This document shows positions 41,172 through 49,720 of a stretch of DNA of 64,000 bases, one piece after another. Source of the stretch: Streptomyces iconiensis (lineage in GTDB: Bacteria > Actinomycetota > Actinomycetes > Streptomycetales > Streptomycetaceae); contig NZ_JANCPR020000012.1 in the NCBI RefSeq assembly GCF_028657195.3, forward strand, positions 151,049-215,048, written 5' to 3'. The first letter of the stretch is position 1, and the number at the start of each line of letters is the position of its first letter. The position numbers and the translations under genes were made by a program. Under the pieces are notes generated by a model, which saw nothing but the letters and a program-made list of their open reading frames with translations, was not told the DNA's origin and did no database searches.

Positions 41172-41852
41172 CTACTTCTGCTTGCGCTCCTCGCCATCGG
41201 CGATGACCGCCTCGGCCACCTGCTGCATGGACAGGCGCCTGTCCATCGACGTCTTCTGGATCCACCGGAAAGCGGCCGGCTCCGTCAGCCCGTACTGGGT
41301 CTGGAGCACGCTCTTCGCCCTGTCCACCAGCTTGCGCGTCTCCAGACGCTGGGAGAGGTCCGCGACCTCCTTCTCCAGCTCCCGCAGCTCCGTGAACCGG
41401 GAGACCGCCATCTCGATGGCCGGCACCACGTCACTCTTGCTGAACGGCTTCACCAGATACGCCATGGCGCCCGCGTCCCGCGCCCGCTCGACCAGCTCGC
41501 GCTGGGAGAAGGCGGTGAGCATCAGCACCGGCGCGATGCTCTCCTCCGCGATCTTCTCGGCCGCCGAGATGCCGTCGAGCACCGGCATCTTCACATCGAG
41601 AATGCACAGGTCAGGACGGTGCTCACGGGCCAGGTCCAGGGCGGTCTGCCCGTCCCCCGCCTCGCCGACGACGGTGTAGCCCTCCTCCTCCAGCATCTCC
41701 TTGAGGTCCATCCGGATCAGGGCCTCGTCCTCCGCGATCACGACGCGCGTCGTCACCGGAGGCACATGCTCGTCGCCGCCGCTCGACTCCGCCGCTTCCG
41801 CGGCTTCGGCACTCTCAGCGGTCTCAGGCTCGGGGACGTCCGCGGTGCTCAT
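41172..41852 (-). CDS. pdtaR: ANTAR-domain response regulator (PdtaR type)
   Basis: A 226-residue response regulator. After an acidic 33-residue leader comes a receiver domain with DE at 42-43 and phospho-acceptor Asp86 in LCILDVKMP, then Lys in YLVKPFS. A coiled coil joins it to the C-terminal ANTAR domain (about 160-215: ETRKLVDRAKSVLQ, TEPAAFRWIQKTSM, RRLSMQQVAEAVI). ANTAR domains bind hairpin pairs in nascent RNA and prevent termination. In mycobacteria PdtaR is phosphorylated by PdtaS, which is not adjacent here. The gene runs against the liv operon. Confidence 0.92.
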   Translation of the reverse strand: MSTADVPEPETAESAEAAEAAESSGGDEHVPPVTTRVVIAEDEALIRMDLKEMLEEEGYTVVGEAGDGQTALDLAREHRPDLCILDVKMPVLDGISAAEKIAEESIAPVLMLTAFSQRELVERARDAGAMAYLVKPFSKSDVVPAIEMAVSRFTELRELEKEVADLSQRLETRKLVDRAKSVLQTQYGLTEPAAFRWIQKTSMDRRLSMQQVAEAVIADGEERKQK

Positions 41853-41947
41853 GGGCTCCTCGTTTACGCGCTGGTGGGGGATAAGAGCCTACCTAGGTCC
41901 TGTAAAGTGTTGGCACGGCGGGTGACCGCTAGCCTTCATTTTGATGG

Positions 41948-42021
41948 GCCCCGGTAATCCAATTGGTAGAGATGGTGGATTCAAAACCCATACAGTGTCG
42001 GTTCGAGTCCGACCCGGGGCA
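41948..42021 (+). tRNA. tRNA-Leu(CAA)-like, without long variable arm
   Basis: A 74-base cloverleaf: acceptor GCCCCGG / CCGGGGC, 3-bp D stem ATC/GAT with GG in the loop, anticodon stem GTGGA / CCCAT with loop TTCAAAA (anticodon CAA at 41982-41984), 5-base variable region ACAGT, perfect T stem GTCGG / CCGAC with loop TTCGAGT, discriminator A. The anticodon and discriminator A suit leucine. Bacterial tRNA-Leu normally has a long variable arm; here it is missing, and the anticodon stem has a G-T pair and an A-C mismatch. No encoded CCA. It may be a degenerate or a specialised tRNA. Confidence 0.8.
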
Positions 42022-42132
42022 CTCTACCTTCGTTTCGAAGGTTGCAAGCGAAACGCGATAGCTTCGCCACATCAGGCGAACATCACTGCGACCCCCCTCG
42101 CGATCCGCACAGGTCACCGAATCCTGACCCCT

Positions 42133-42897
42133 GTGTACGACATCGCCACCCGCAAGCGGGCCCTCGCCCTGGTAGCCCAGGGGCGCAGTCTGAACTCCGT
42201 GAGCAAGGAAACCGGGATCTCCCGCTGGGCGCTCCGCGCCTGGCAGCAGCGACTGGAGCCGCTCCCCCACAGCGCATGTCCCCGCTGCTCCGCTCCGCCG
42301 ACGCTGCCGGAGAATCCCGGCGCCTACAGCTACCTGCTGGGCCTCTACCTCGGCGACGGCTGTGTCAGCCGCCTGGCCCGCACCTACACCCTCCGTATCT
42401 CGTGCGCGAACTCCTGGCCCGACCTCATCGAAGCGTGTGAGCGGGCCATCCGTGCCGTACGCCCGGACAACAGCGTCTGCCGCGTCCAAGCTCCCGGGTG
42501 TGTGGCCGTCTCCGCGTCCTCCGTCCACTGGCCCTGCCTCTTCCCCCAGCACGGTCCCGGCAGGAAGCACGAACGCCGGGTCGTACTGGAGACCTGGCAG
42601 CGGAAGACCGTGGATGCGTACCCGTGGGAACTGGTCAGAGGGCTGGTGCACTCCGACGGTTGCCGGATCACGAACTGGACCACGAGGACCGTCGGCGGCG
42701 TGCGCAAGCGCTACGAGTATCCGAGGTACTTCTTCTCCAACAAGTCCCTGGACATCGCCAGGCTCTACGGCAGGACCCTCGACGAACTCGGTGTCGAGTG
42801 GACCAGCAGCCGCAGCAGGAAGAACTCGTACAACATCTCCGTAGCCCGCAAAGCCTCCGTAGCCCTCATGGACGCGCGTGTCGGGGCGAAGTGGTGA
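42133..42897 (+). CDS. HTH plus LAGLIDADG homing-endonuclease-like protein
   Basis: A 254-residue protein starting at GTG 42133. Residues 12-40 form a helix-turn-helix (LALVAQGRSLNSVSKETGIS), followed by a Cys pair (C49PRC52). The rest is a two-motif LAGLIDADG domain: YLLGLYLGDG (67-76) and LVRGLVHSDG (167-176), each at the end of a hydrophobic helix with the catalytic acidic residue. Such monomeric endonucleases cut long DNA sites and drive their own spread. It lies 111 bases downstream of the tRNA, on the same strand. Relatives annotated as 'transcriptional regulator' are frequent beside tRNA genes in Streptomyces (from memory). Whether it still cuts DNA, or now acts as a regulator, is open. 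The ribosome binding site is weak. Confidence 0.7.
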   Translation: MYDIATRKRALALVAQGRSLNSVSKETGISRWALRAWQQRLEPLPHSACPRCSAPPTLPENPGAYSYLLGLYLGDGCVSRLARTYTLRISCANSWPDLIEACERAIRAVRPDNSVCRVQAPGCVAVSASSVHWPCLFPQHGPGRKHERRVVLETWQRKTVDAYPWELVRGLVHSDGCRITNWTTRTVGGVRKRYEYPRYFFSNKSLDIARLYGRTLDELGVEWTSSRSRKNSYNISVARKASVALMDARVGAKW

Positions 42898-42941
42898 TAC
42901 CCCGGTGCGTGTCCGTACAGAAGTGCGGCACTATGGCGCGC

Positions 42942-45482
42942 ATGTCCGTGTTGACGCGCGAGGAAGCGCAGAGCCGAGCCCTGGTTCTTGAGGTCCAGAA
43001 GTATTCCGTCGAGCTGGACCTGACGCGAGGGGAGGAGGTGTTCGGGTCCACGACCGTGGTGCGGTTCGCCGTGCGGGAGGCCGCGGGGGGCGGGGCGCAC
43101 GGTGTGGACACGTTCGTCGAGGTCAGGCCGCACACGCTGGAGGGTGCCTGGATCGACGGGGTGGCGATCGAACCGGGCGAACTGAGCGGGGGGCGGCTGC
43201 CGTTGCGCCGGCTCGCGGTGGGCGAGCACGAGTTGCGGGTCGTGGCCGAGATGCCGTACTCGCAGGTCGGTGAGGGAATGCACAGGTTCAAGGACCCGGC
43301 GGACGGCCGGGTCTACGTGTATTCGATGTGCTGCATGTCTGACGCGCCGCTGGTGTTCGCGTGCTTCGACCAGCCGGACCTGAAGGCCGAGTTCCGGGTG
43401 ACGGTGACCGCTCCCGAGGAGTGGACCGTGCTGGGGAACGGGATCGCGAAGCGGGTGGGCGGCGGGCGCTGGGAGTGCGATCCGACGCCGCCGATCAGCA
43501 CGTATCTGATGGCGGTCGCCGCCGGCCCGTTCCACTCGGTGCGTACGGAGCACGCGGGGCTGCCGTTCGGGCTGCATGTGCGCCAGTCCCTCGGCCCGTA
43601 TCTGGAGGCCGACGCCGAGGAACTGCTGGACATCACCCGGCGCTGCTTCGACAGGTACCACGAGATCTTCGACGAGCCGTATCCGTTCGACTCCTACGAC
43701 CAGGCGTTCGTGCCGGAGTTCAACGCGGGTGCGATGGAGAATCCGGGCCTGGTGACGTTCAGGGACGAGTTCGTCTTCCGCTCGGCCGTGACGGACACGC
43801 AGCGGCAGACGCGGGGCATGGTGATCGCGCACGAGATGGCGCACATGTGGTTCGGCGACCTGGTGACGCTGCGCTGGTGGGACGACATCTGGCTCAACGA
43901 GTCCTTCGCCGAGTACATGGGCTACCAGGTGCTGAGCGAGACGACGCGGTTCACGGACACGTGGACGGACTTCGCCGTGACGCGCAAGAGCTGGGGGTAC
44001 GACGCTGACCAGCGGGCCTCCACGCATCCGGTGGCTCCCGCGCCCGACGCGGTGCCGGACACGGACGCCGCGCGGCAGAACTTCGACGGGATCTCGTACG
44101 CCAAGGGTGCGTCGACGCTGCGGCAGCTGGTGGTGTGGCTGGGCGAGAAGAGCTTCCTGGCGGGGATCAACGACCACTTCGCGCGGCATCGTTTCGGCAA
44201 CGCGACCCTGGCCGACTTCATCGAGTCACTGGCGCGCGCTTCGGAACGCGATGTGCGGGCGTGGGCGGACAGTTGGCTGCGTACGACGGGTGTGGACACG
44301 CTGGTGCCGGTGGTCGGCGAGGCGGCCGACCGCAGCTGGTACGTGGAGGTGGAGCACCTCGGTTCGCGCCCGCACCGGCTGGCGGTGGGGCTGTACGACA
44401 GGGCTCCGGCCGAGCCGGGGCGGCTGGTGCTGCGCGAGCGCGTGGAGCGTGATGTCCCTGGTGGGGGCGGCGCGTTGAGGTTCGCGCTGGACGGTCCGCG
44501 GCCGGATCTGGTGCTGCTGAACGACGGGGACCTGACGTATGCGAAGGTCCGGCTGGACGCGGTGTCGTGGCAGACGGTGCGGGAGGTTCTGTCGGGCGTG
44601 CCGGGGCAGTTGTCGCGGTCGGTGCTGTGGAACACGGCGCGTGACATGGTCAGGGACGGTGAGCTTCCGCCGCTGGAGTACATGCGGGTGGTGCGGGACC
44701 ATCTGCCGCACGAGCGGGACAACGCGGTGGTGCAGGGCGTCCTGGCGTTCTCGCGGGAGCAGGTGGCGGACCGTTACGTACGGAGCGGACTGCGGCCCGA
44801 GGTGCTGGGGCTGCTCGCGGAGACCTGCCGTGAGCTGATGGACGGCGCGGGTGCGGCGGAAGCGGGACTGCGGCTGACGGCCGTACGTACGCTGCTGGAG
44901 AGCGCGGAGACGCCGGAGGAACTGATGCGCTGGCGCGCGGCCGGCGAGGTGCCCGGCGGTCCTGTGCTGGACGCCGAGCTGCGGTGGCGGTTGCTGCTGC
45001 GGCTGTCGGTGCTGGGCGCCGTGGACGCCGGGGAGATCGAGGCCGAGCTGGCCTCGGACCCCAGCGCGGCGGGCGAGCAGGGCGCGGCGCGGTGCCGTGC
45101 GGCGCTGCCGGACGCGGGGGCCAAGGCTGCGGCCTGGGAGGCGCTATTCGAGGCGGGCGGGGCGGGCGAGGCGCTGTCGAACCATCTGTTCACGGCGACG
45201 GCTCAGGGCTTCTGGCAGCCGGAGCAGGCGGAGTTGCTGTCGGGGTTCGTGGCACGTTACTTCGAGGAGGCGTCCCCGGTCGCGGAGCGGCGGGGTGACG
45301 CGCTGGCGCGGATGGTGGGGCGGCACGCGTTCCCTGCCATGTCGGTGGACGCGGCGACGCTGGAACGGGGTGAGCGGTGTCTGCGCACGGCGGGCCCTCC
45401 GGCCTCCTTGCGACGCCAGCTGGTGGACCAACTGGACGATTTGCGGCGCGCGTTGGCCGTACGGGAGGCGACCGGGGACTGA
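42942..45482 (+). CDS. pepN: Aminopeptidase N (M1 metallopeptidase)
   Basis: An 846-residue zinc aminopeptidase that removes N-terminal residues from peptides in the cytoplasm. The exopeptidase motif GAMEN is at 263-267; the zinc site is H297-E298-x2-H301 with E320 in NESFAEY. N-terminal beta domain, thermolysin-like middle domain and ERAP1-like helical C-terminal domain (from about residue 500) are complete. There is no signal peptide. An in-frame ATG nine bases further up is possible. Several pepN paralogues are usual in Streptomyces. Confidence 0.95.
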   Translation: MSVLTREEAQSRALVLEVQKYSVELDLTRGEEVFGSTTVVRFAVREAAGGGAHGVDTFVEVRPHTLEGAWIDGVAIEPGELSGGRLPLRRLAVGEHELRVVAEMPYSQVGEGMHRFKDPADGRVYVYSMCCMSDAPLVFACFDQPDLKAEFRVTVTAPEEWTVLGNGIAKRVGGGRWECDPTPPISTYLMAVAAGPFHSVRTEHAGLPFGLHVRQSLGPYLEADAEELLDITRRCFDRYHEIFDEPYPFDSYDQAFVPEFNAGAMENPGLVTFRDEFVFRSAVTDTQRQTRGMVIAHEMAHMWFGDLVTLRWWDDIWLNESFAEYMGYQVLSETTRFTDTWTDFAVTRKSWGYDADQRASTHPVAPAPDAVPDTDAARQNFDGISYAKGASTLRQLVVWLGEKSFLAGINDHFARHRFGNATLADFIESLARASERDVRAWADSWLRTTGVDTLVPVVGEAADRSWYVEVEHLGSRPHRLAVGLYDRAPAEPGRLVLRERVERDVPGGGGALRFALDGPRPDLVLLNDGDLTYAKVRLDAVSWQTVREVLSGVPGQLSRSVLWNTARDMVRDGELPPLEYMRVVRDHLPHERDNAVVQGVLAFSREQVADRYVRSGLRPEVLGLLAETCRELMDGAGAAEAGLRLTAVRTLLESAETPEELMRWRAAGEVPGGPVLDAELRWRLLLRLSVLGAVDAGEIEAELASDPSAAGEQGAARCRAALPDAGAKAAAWEALFEAGGAGEALSNHLFTATAQGFWQPEQAELLSGFVARYFEEASPVAERRGDALARMVGRHAFPAMSVDAATLERGERCLRTAGPPASLRRQLVDQLDDLRRALAVREATGD

Positions 45483-45539
45483 GGCTGACGCAGCCCCAGT
45501 GGTCCGGCGTGGGACCAGTACCCGGTGGTCCCGGGTGGT

Positions 45540-45599
45540 CCGGAGCGCGGTGGGCCGGAGCGCGGTGGTCCGGAGCACGGTGGCCCGGAGCGCGGTGGC
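45540..45599. repeat. 15-bp tandem repeat, four copies
   Basis: Four consecutive copies of ccggagcgcggtggN (third copy has cac in place of cgc). They lie 58 bases after the pepN stop codon. Confidence 0.85.
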
Positions 45600-45811
45600 G
45601 GCAGGCCGTCGGTGGTGAACCGGGGGCCTGCCGCCCTTACTTGCCCCTGCGCGGGAGGATGCCCACGTGGCGGAGGGGCCGGCGGTGAGGCCGGTCGCGG
45701 CCCGCGCTGCGGGCTTGTCCCCTTATCAGATGCGGCGGGGTGGTCCTGGGCTGCGATACCCCCTTCGGGCGAAGAAGCGCGAAGATCGCATGGGCGCCAC
45801 GAGTCCGGCGC

Positions 45812-45830
45812 ATAGGTTAGGGCCGCCTTA
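45812..45830 (+). promoter_or_regulatory. Probable iron box (DmdR/IdeR-type operator)
   Basis: The 19-base sequence ataggttagggccgcctta matches the left half (TAGGTTAGG) of the actinomycete iron-box consensus exactly and the right half partly (CC-T-A). It lies 38 bases upstream of the decarboxylase start, where a DtxR-family repressor would block transcription when iron is plentiful. Confidence 0.6.
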
Positions 45831-45867
45831 CTCACCCTGAGTCTCCGTGTGTGGAAAGAGCCCGCCC

Positions 45868-47490
45868 ATGTCTGCGTTCGACGCCGATGACCCCTGCCCG
45901 CTGGCGGGTGGGGCCGCAGGTCCCACCGCGCTCCGTCCCCTTGTCGGCACGGTGCTGGACGCGCTCGCCGCAGGTGCGGTGCGGCGCGGTGGGCCGTTGC
46001 CCGACGGGGGCCCCGGTGCCGTCGCCTCGCGGGTGCGGGCCGCCGTGGGCGCGGTGCTGCCCGAACGCGGTACGGGCGCGCGGGAGGCGCTGGGCGCCCT
46101 GGTCGGCGCGGTGGCGCGGGGTGCGGCGGATCCCGCCGATCCGCTGTGTGCCGCGCACCTGCACTGTCCGCCGCTGGCTGTGGCTGTCGCCGCTGATCTG
46201 GCGGCCAGCGCGCTGAACCCGTCGATGGACTCGTGGGACCAGGCTCCGGCCGCCTCGGAGCTGGAGGCGCTGGTCTGCCGCGAGTTGGCCGACCTGGTGT
46301 ACGGACGGGTGCCGGACGGCGGGGCCGGACCGCCCGGATCGCCCGGATCGCCCGAGGTGGTGTCGGGGCCGGAGCCCGGTTCGGGTTCTGGGTCGAGTTC
46401 GGGTTCGGGTCCGGGTTCGGGGCCGGGTTCGGGGCCGGGTTCGGGTTCGGGGCCGGGTCCGGGTTCGGGGTTGCCGACAGGGCCGGGGGTGCCGGACGCG
46501 TTGGTGACGTCGGGGGGTACGGAGGCGAACCAGCTGGCGGTGCTGCTGGCGAGGGAACGGGCGCCTGAACCGGCGCGGCTCCGGGTGGTGTGCGGCGCGA
46601 ACGCGCATCACAGCGTGCACCGTGCGGCGTGGTTGCTGGGGCTGGAGGCGCCGCTGGTGGTGCCGGCGCCGCGTGGCGTGCTGGACCCGGCGGCGCTGGA
46701 AGTGGCACTCGTACAGCTGCGCCGGGAGCCTTCGTTGGTGGTGGCGACGGCGGGGACGACGGACGCGGGGTATGTCGATCCGCTGGAGGAGATCGCGGCG
46801 GTGGTCGCGCGGCACGGAGCACGCTGGCACGTGGACGCCGCGTACGGCGGCCCGTTGCTGTTCAGCGAGCGGCTGCGACCGCGCCTCGCGGGTGCGGAGC
46901 GGGCCGACAGTTTCGGGTTCGACCTGCACAAACTGGGCTGGCAGCCCGTGGCGGCAGGCGTGCTGGCCGTCCCCGACGGCGGGGCGCTGCTGCCGCTGGT
47001 GCACCGCGCCGACTACCTCAACGCGGGCGACGACACGGAGGCGGGGCTGCCGGATCTGCTGGGCCGTTCGCTGCGGACGACGCGGCGTCCCGATGTGCTG
47101 AAGGTCGCGGTGACGCTGCGGGCGCTGGGCCGTGCGGGGATGGCCGAGCTGGTGGAGCGCACGTGCGGGGTGGCGGGCCGGTTCGCCGAACTGGTCGCCG
47201 CCGACGGGCGGTTCGAGCTGGGTGGGGAGCCGCCGCTGTCCACGGTGCTGTTCCGTCCCGCGGGGGCGGGTGACGCGGCGGTGGCGCTGGTGCGGCGGCG
47301 GCTGCTGGCTGAGGGCAGGGCCGTGCTGGGCCGTGCTTCGCTGCGCGGGGAGCTGTGGCTGAAGGCGACCTTTCTCCATCCGTGGGCACGGCCCGGCGAC
47401 CTGGCGGCCCTGCTCGACCTGGTGACCGAGTGCGTGCGCGCCTGCGCCGACGCACCCGTGGGCGCGGAGCCGGAAGGAGTCCGTTCGTGA
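45868..47490 (+). CDS. PLP-dependent (group II) amino acid decarboxylase, siderophore-type
   Basis: A 540-residue pyridoxal-phosphate decarboxylase resembling DesA and other lysine/ornithine/diaminobutyrate decarboxylases of siderophore pathways. PLP lysine is K355 in FDLHKLGWQP; other landmarks are LNPSMDSWDQAPAASELE, VTSGGTEANQLAVLLARE (near 213) and HVDAAYGGPLLFSERLR. Residues 155-211 hold an unusual Gly/Ser/Pro insertion (SGSGSSSGSGPG type) just before the glycine-rich PLP motif; relatives there have only a short loop. It overlaps the following N-hydroxylase gene by four bases (GTGA). Product would be a diamine for hydroxamate formation. The substrate (lysine or ornithine) cannot be decided. 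Start ATG 45868 is chosen; GTG 45847 is possible. Confidence 0.82.
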   Translation: MSAFDADDPCPLAGGAAGPTALRPLVGTVLDALAAGAVRRGGPLPDGGPGAVASRVRAAVGAVLPERGTGAREALGALVGAVARGAADPADPLCAAHLHCPPLAVAVAADLAASALNPSMDSWDQAPAASELEALVCRELADLVYGRVPDGGAGPPGSPGSPEVVSGPEPGSGSGSSSGSGPGSGPGSGPGSGSGPGPGSGLPTGPGVPDALVTSGGTEANQLAVLLARERAPEPARLRVVCGANAHHSVHRAAWLLGLEAPLVVPAPRGVLDPAALEVALVQLRREPSLVVATAGTTDAGYVDPLEEIAAVVARHGARWHVDAAYGGPLLFSERLRPRLAGAERADSFGFDLHKLGWQPVAAGVLAVPDGGALLPLVHRADYLNAGDDTEAGLPDLLGRSLRTTRRPDVLKVAVTLRALGRAGMAELVERTCGVAGRFAELVAADGRFELGGEPPLSTVLFRPAGAGDAAVALVRRRLLAEGRAVLGRASLRGELWLKATFLHPWARPGDLAALLDLVTECVRACADAPVGAEPEGVRS

Positions 47491-48908
47491 CGGCCGTCGA
47501 AGCAGCAGAGCACGCGGGCGCCGTCCCCGGACACGAGGAGGAGCCGCTGGATCTGGCGGGGGTGGGCATCGGCCCGTTCAATCTGTCGCTGGCCGCGCTG
47601 GGGCACGGGGTTCCTGGCCTGCGCGCCGCGTTCTTCGAGCAGCGTGCGTCCTTCCGCTGGCATCCGGGACTGATGATCGAGGGCGCGACGCTTCAGGTGC
47701 CGTTCCTCGCGGACCTGGTGACGCTGGCCGATCCGGCGAACCCTTGGTCGTTCCTGCGGTTCCTGCGGGAGCGCGGGCGGTTGTTCCCGTTCTATTTCGC
47801 GGAGCGGTTCCACATCGAGCGCGCCGAGTACGACGCGTACTGCCGGTGGGTGAGCGAGCAGCTGCCGGGGCTGCGGTTCGGGCACCAGGTGGACGCGGTG
47901 CGCTGGAACCCGGAACGGAAGCTGTTCGAGGTCGACTTCACCCAGCTGGACCGACAGGGCGAGGCGGAGGCGCTGGGCAGGTCGTACGCGCTGAACCTGG
48001 TGCTCGGCATCGGTACGGCGCCGTATGTGCCGGAGCCGATGCGCCCGCTCGTGGAGTGCCCCTCGCTTCCGGTGGTCCACTCGGCGGACTATCTGGCGCA
48101 CCGCGAGCGGCTGTTGGAGGCGGCGCATGTGACGGTGATCGGTTCGGGCCAGTCGGGCGCCGAGGTCTTTCTCGACCTGCTGCGGCGCCGTCCGCAGGGG
48201 CGCGAGGGGCTGCACTGGCTGACGCGGAGCGGGGCGTTCGCGCCGATGGAGTACAGCAAGCTGGGACTTGAGCACTTCACACCCGACTACACGCGCTACT
48301 TCCACGGCCTGTCGGAGGAGGTGCGTGACGGGCTGTTGCCGCGGCAGTGGCAGCTGCACAAGGCGGTGGACCACGAGACGCTGGGCGCGGTGCACGACGA
48401 GCTGTACCGCAGGACGCTGGACGGTGGCTGGCCGGACGCGGTGCTGACGCCCGGGGTGCGGGTGCGTACGGCGGGACGGCTGGGCGCCACGCGGGTTGAG
48501 CTGCACCTGGAGCACGACGAGCAGGGCGAGCGCAGCAGGCTGGCGACGGACGGTGTGGTGCTGGCGACGGGCTACGAGGAGCGGTCGGCCGACGGGATGC
48601 TGGCGGCGCTGGACCCGTATCTGCGCAGGGATTCCTCGGGGCGGCCCCGGGTGGACGAGGACTTCAGGCTGGTGCTGGACAGCGCGGTGACGGGTTCGGT
48701 CTTCGTGCAGAACGCCGAGCGGCACACGCACGGGGTCGGCGCTCCGGATCTGGGCCTCGCCGCGCACCGCAGCGCGGTGATCCTCAACGCGCTGACGGGC
48801 GCCGAGGTCTATCCGCTGCCGCGCCGTACGGCGTTCACGCGGTTCGGGCTGCGGGATGAGCGGACGGGCGCCGGCGCCGCGGGGAGGTCTGCGACAGTGG
48901 GCGTATGA
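47487..48908 (+). CDS. FAD-dependent amine N-hydroxylase (lysine/ornithine/diamine monooxygenase family)
   Basis: A 473-residue flavin monooxygenase of the IucD/SidA/DesB type. FAD motif GVGIGPFN at residues 25-32, substrate-pocket segment FRWHPGLMIEGATLQVPFLADLVTL, NADPH motif IGSGQSGAEVF near 218-228, and the C-terminal LATGYE near 359-364. It N-hydroxylates a diamine or amino acid, the first step to a hydroxamate siderophore. GTG start with GGAAGGAG upstream, overlapping the decarboxylase stop. The acyltransferase and the NIS synthetase that would complete a desferrioxamine-type pathway are not in this window. Confidence 0.88.
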   Translation: MTAVEAAEHAGAVPGHEEEPLDLAGVGIGPFNLSLAALGHGVPGLRAAFFEQRASFRWHPGLMIEGATLQVPFLADLVTLADPANPWSFLRFLRERGRLFPFYFAERFHIERAEYDAYCRWVSEQLPGLRFGHQVDAVRWNPERKLFEVDFTQLDRQGEAEALGRSYALNLVLGIGTAPYVPEPMRPLVECPSLPVVHSADYLAHRERLLEAAHVTVIGSGQSGAEVFLDLLRRRPQGREGLHWLTRSGAFAPMEYSKLGLEHFTPDYTRYFHGLSEEVRDGLLPRQWQLHKAVDHETLGAVHDELYRRTLDGGWPDAVLTPGVRVRTAGRLGATRVELHLEHDEQGERSRLATDGVVLATGYEERSADGMLAALDPYLRRDSSGRPRVDEDFRLVLDSAVTGSVFVQNAERHTHGVGAPDLGLAAHRSAVILNALTGAEVYPLPRRTAFTRFGLRDERTGAGAAGRSATVGV

Positions 48909-49630
48909 CGCCCACGGAACCCCAGTCCCCGACGGCCACCCCACCCCCACTTCCCTACGGCACCCCGGAAGCGCCCCGTGTGGCGGTCCGGGGTGAGGCG
49001 TTGCTGGAGTTCGCTCCGGAGATCGCGAGGCTCGGAGTTTCGGTGAGCGCGCGCGGCACGGACCGGCGCGCGGCGCTGGAGGACCTGACGCGGCGCAACG
49101 CACGGGCGCTGGAGCTGGTCAAGGGCTACGACGAGGCGGTGGAGAAGCTGGAGACGGGTTCCTTCAGCGTGTATCCGGAGCTGACGGACAAGGGCCGCAG
49201 GGAACGGGTGCACGCGTACCACGGCCGGGTGCGGCTGGAAGTGGTGGTCGCGGACTTCACGGTACTGGGTGAAATGACCACGGCGCTGGCCGACTTGGAG
49301 CTGACCCGGGTGGAGGGCCCGTGGTGGTCGCTGCGCCCGGACTCCCCCGCGTACCGCGAGGTACGGCAGGAGGCGGTACGGGACGCGGTGAAGCGGGCGC
49401 GGGAGTACGCGGAGGCGCTGGGCACGGGTCTGGTCGCGCTGGCCGAGCTGGCCGATCCGGGCGCGGAGAACGCCGGTCCGCCCGATCATGGCGGGTTGGT
49501 GCGGGCGGCGGGGTTCGCCAGGGGCGCCGCGGAATCGGCAGCTCCGGAACTCGATCTGGAGCCGCAGCGCCAGAGCGTGCACGCGCAGGTGAACGCGCGC
49601 TTCGTGATGAGCCCCCCGGACCTCACCTGA
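48905..49630 (+). CDS. SIMPL domain protein (DUF541)
   Basis: A 241-residue protein, starting with an ATG that overlaps the hydroxylase stop by four bases. The SIMPL domain spans about residues 25-235: VAVRGEALLEFAPEIARLGVSVSARG, FSVYPELTDKGRRERVHAYHGRVRLEV, and the closing strand QVNARF. No signal peptide or membrane helix is seen, in contrast to many SIMPL proteins that are exported. SIMPL proteins have unclear roles (stress, NF-kappaB-interacting name only by animal homologue). Its coupling to the hydroxylase suggests co-expression under the same iron box, or simple read-through. Confidence 0.85.
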   Translation: MTPTEPQSPTATPPPLPYGTPEAPRVAVRGEALLEFAPEIARLGVSVSARGTDRRAALEDLTRRNARALELVKGYDEAVEKLETGSFSVYPELTDKGRRERVHAYHGRVRLEVVVADFTVLGEMTTALADLELTRVEGPWWSLRPDSPAYREVRQEAVRDAVKRAREYAEALGTGLVALAELADPGAENAGPPDHGGLVRAAGFARGAAESAAPELDLEPQRQSVHAQVNARFVMSPPDLT

Positions 49631-49662
49631 CGGCGTGACGGCGGCGCCCCCGGCGTCCCGTG

Positions 49663-49720
49663 CTCATTGGCCTCATTGCCCCATTGCCCCATTACCTCAC
49701 TGCCTCATTGGCCTCACTGA
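49663..49720. repeat. Degenerate 7-10-bp repeat array
   Basis: About seven variants of ctcattgg / ccattgcc / cctcactg in a row. Confidence 0.65.

Larger units (their letters stand above)
45483..45867. other. Intergenic region upstream of the decarboxylase/hydroxylase operon
   Basis: About 385 bases holding the 15-bp repeat array and, near the right end, an iron-box-like sequence (annotated separately). No gene was found. Confidence 0.5.

Noticed and set aside
41941..42132. Extension of the LAGLIDADG protein through the tRNA gene
   Set aside because: The frame is open across the tRNA, but that DNA folds as a tRNA; the protein-like HTH begins only at 42133.
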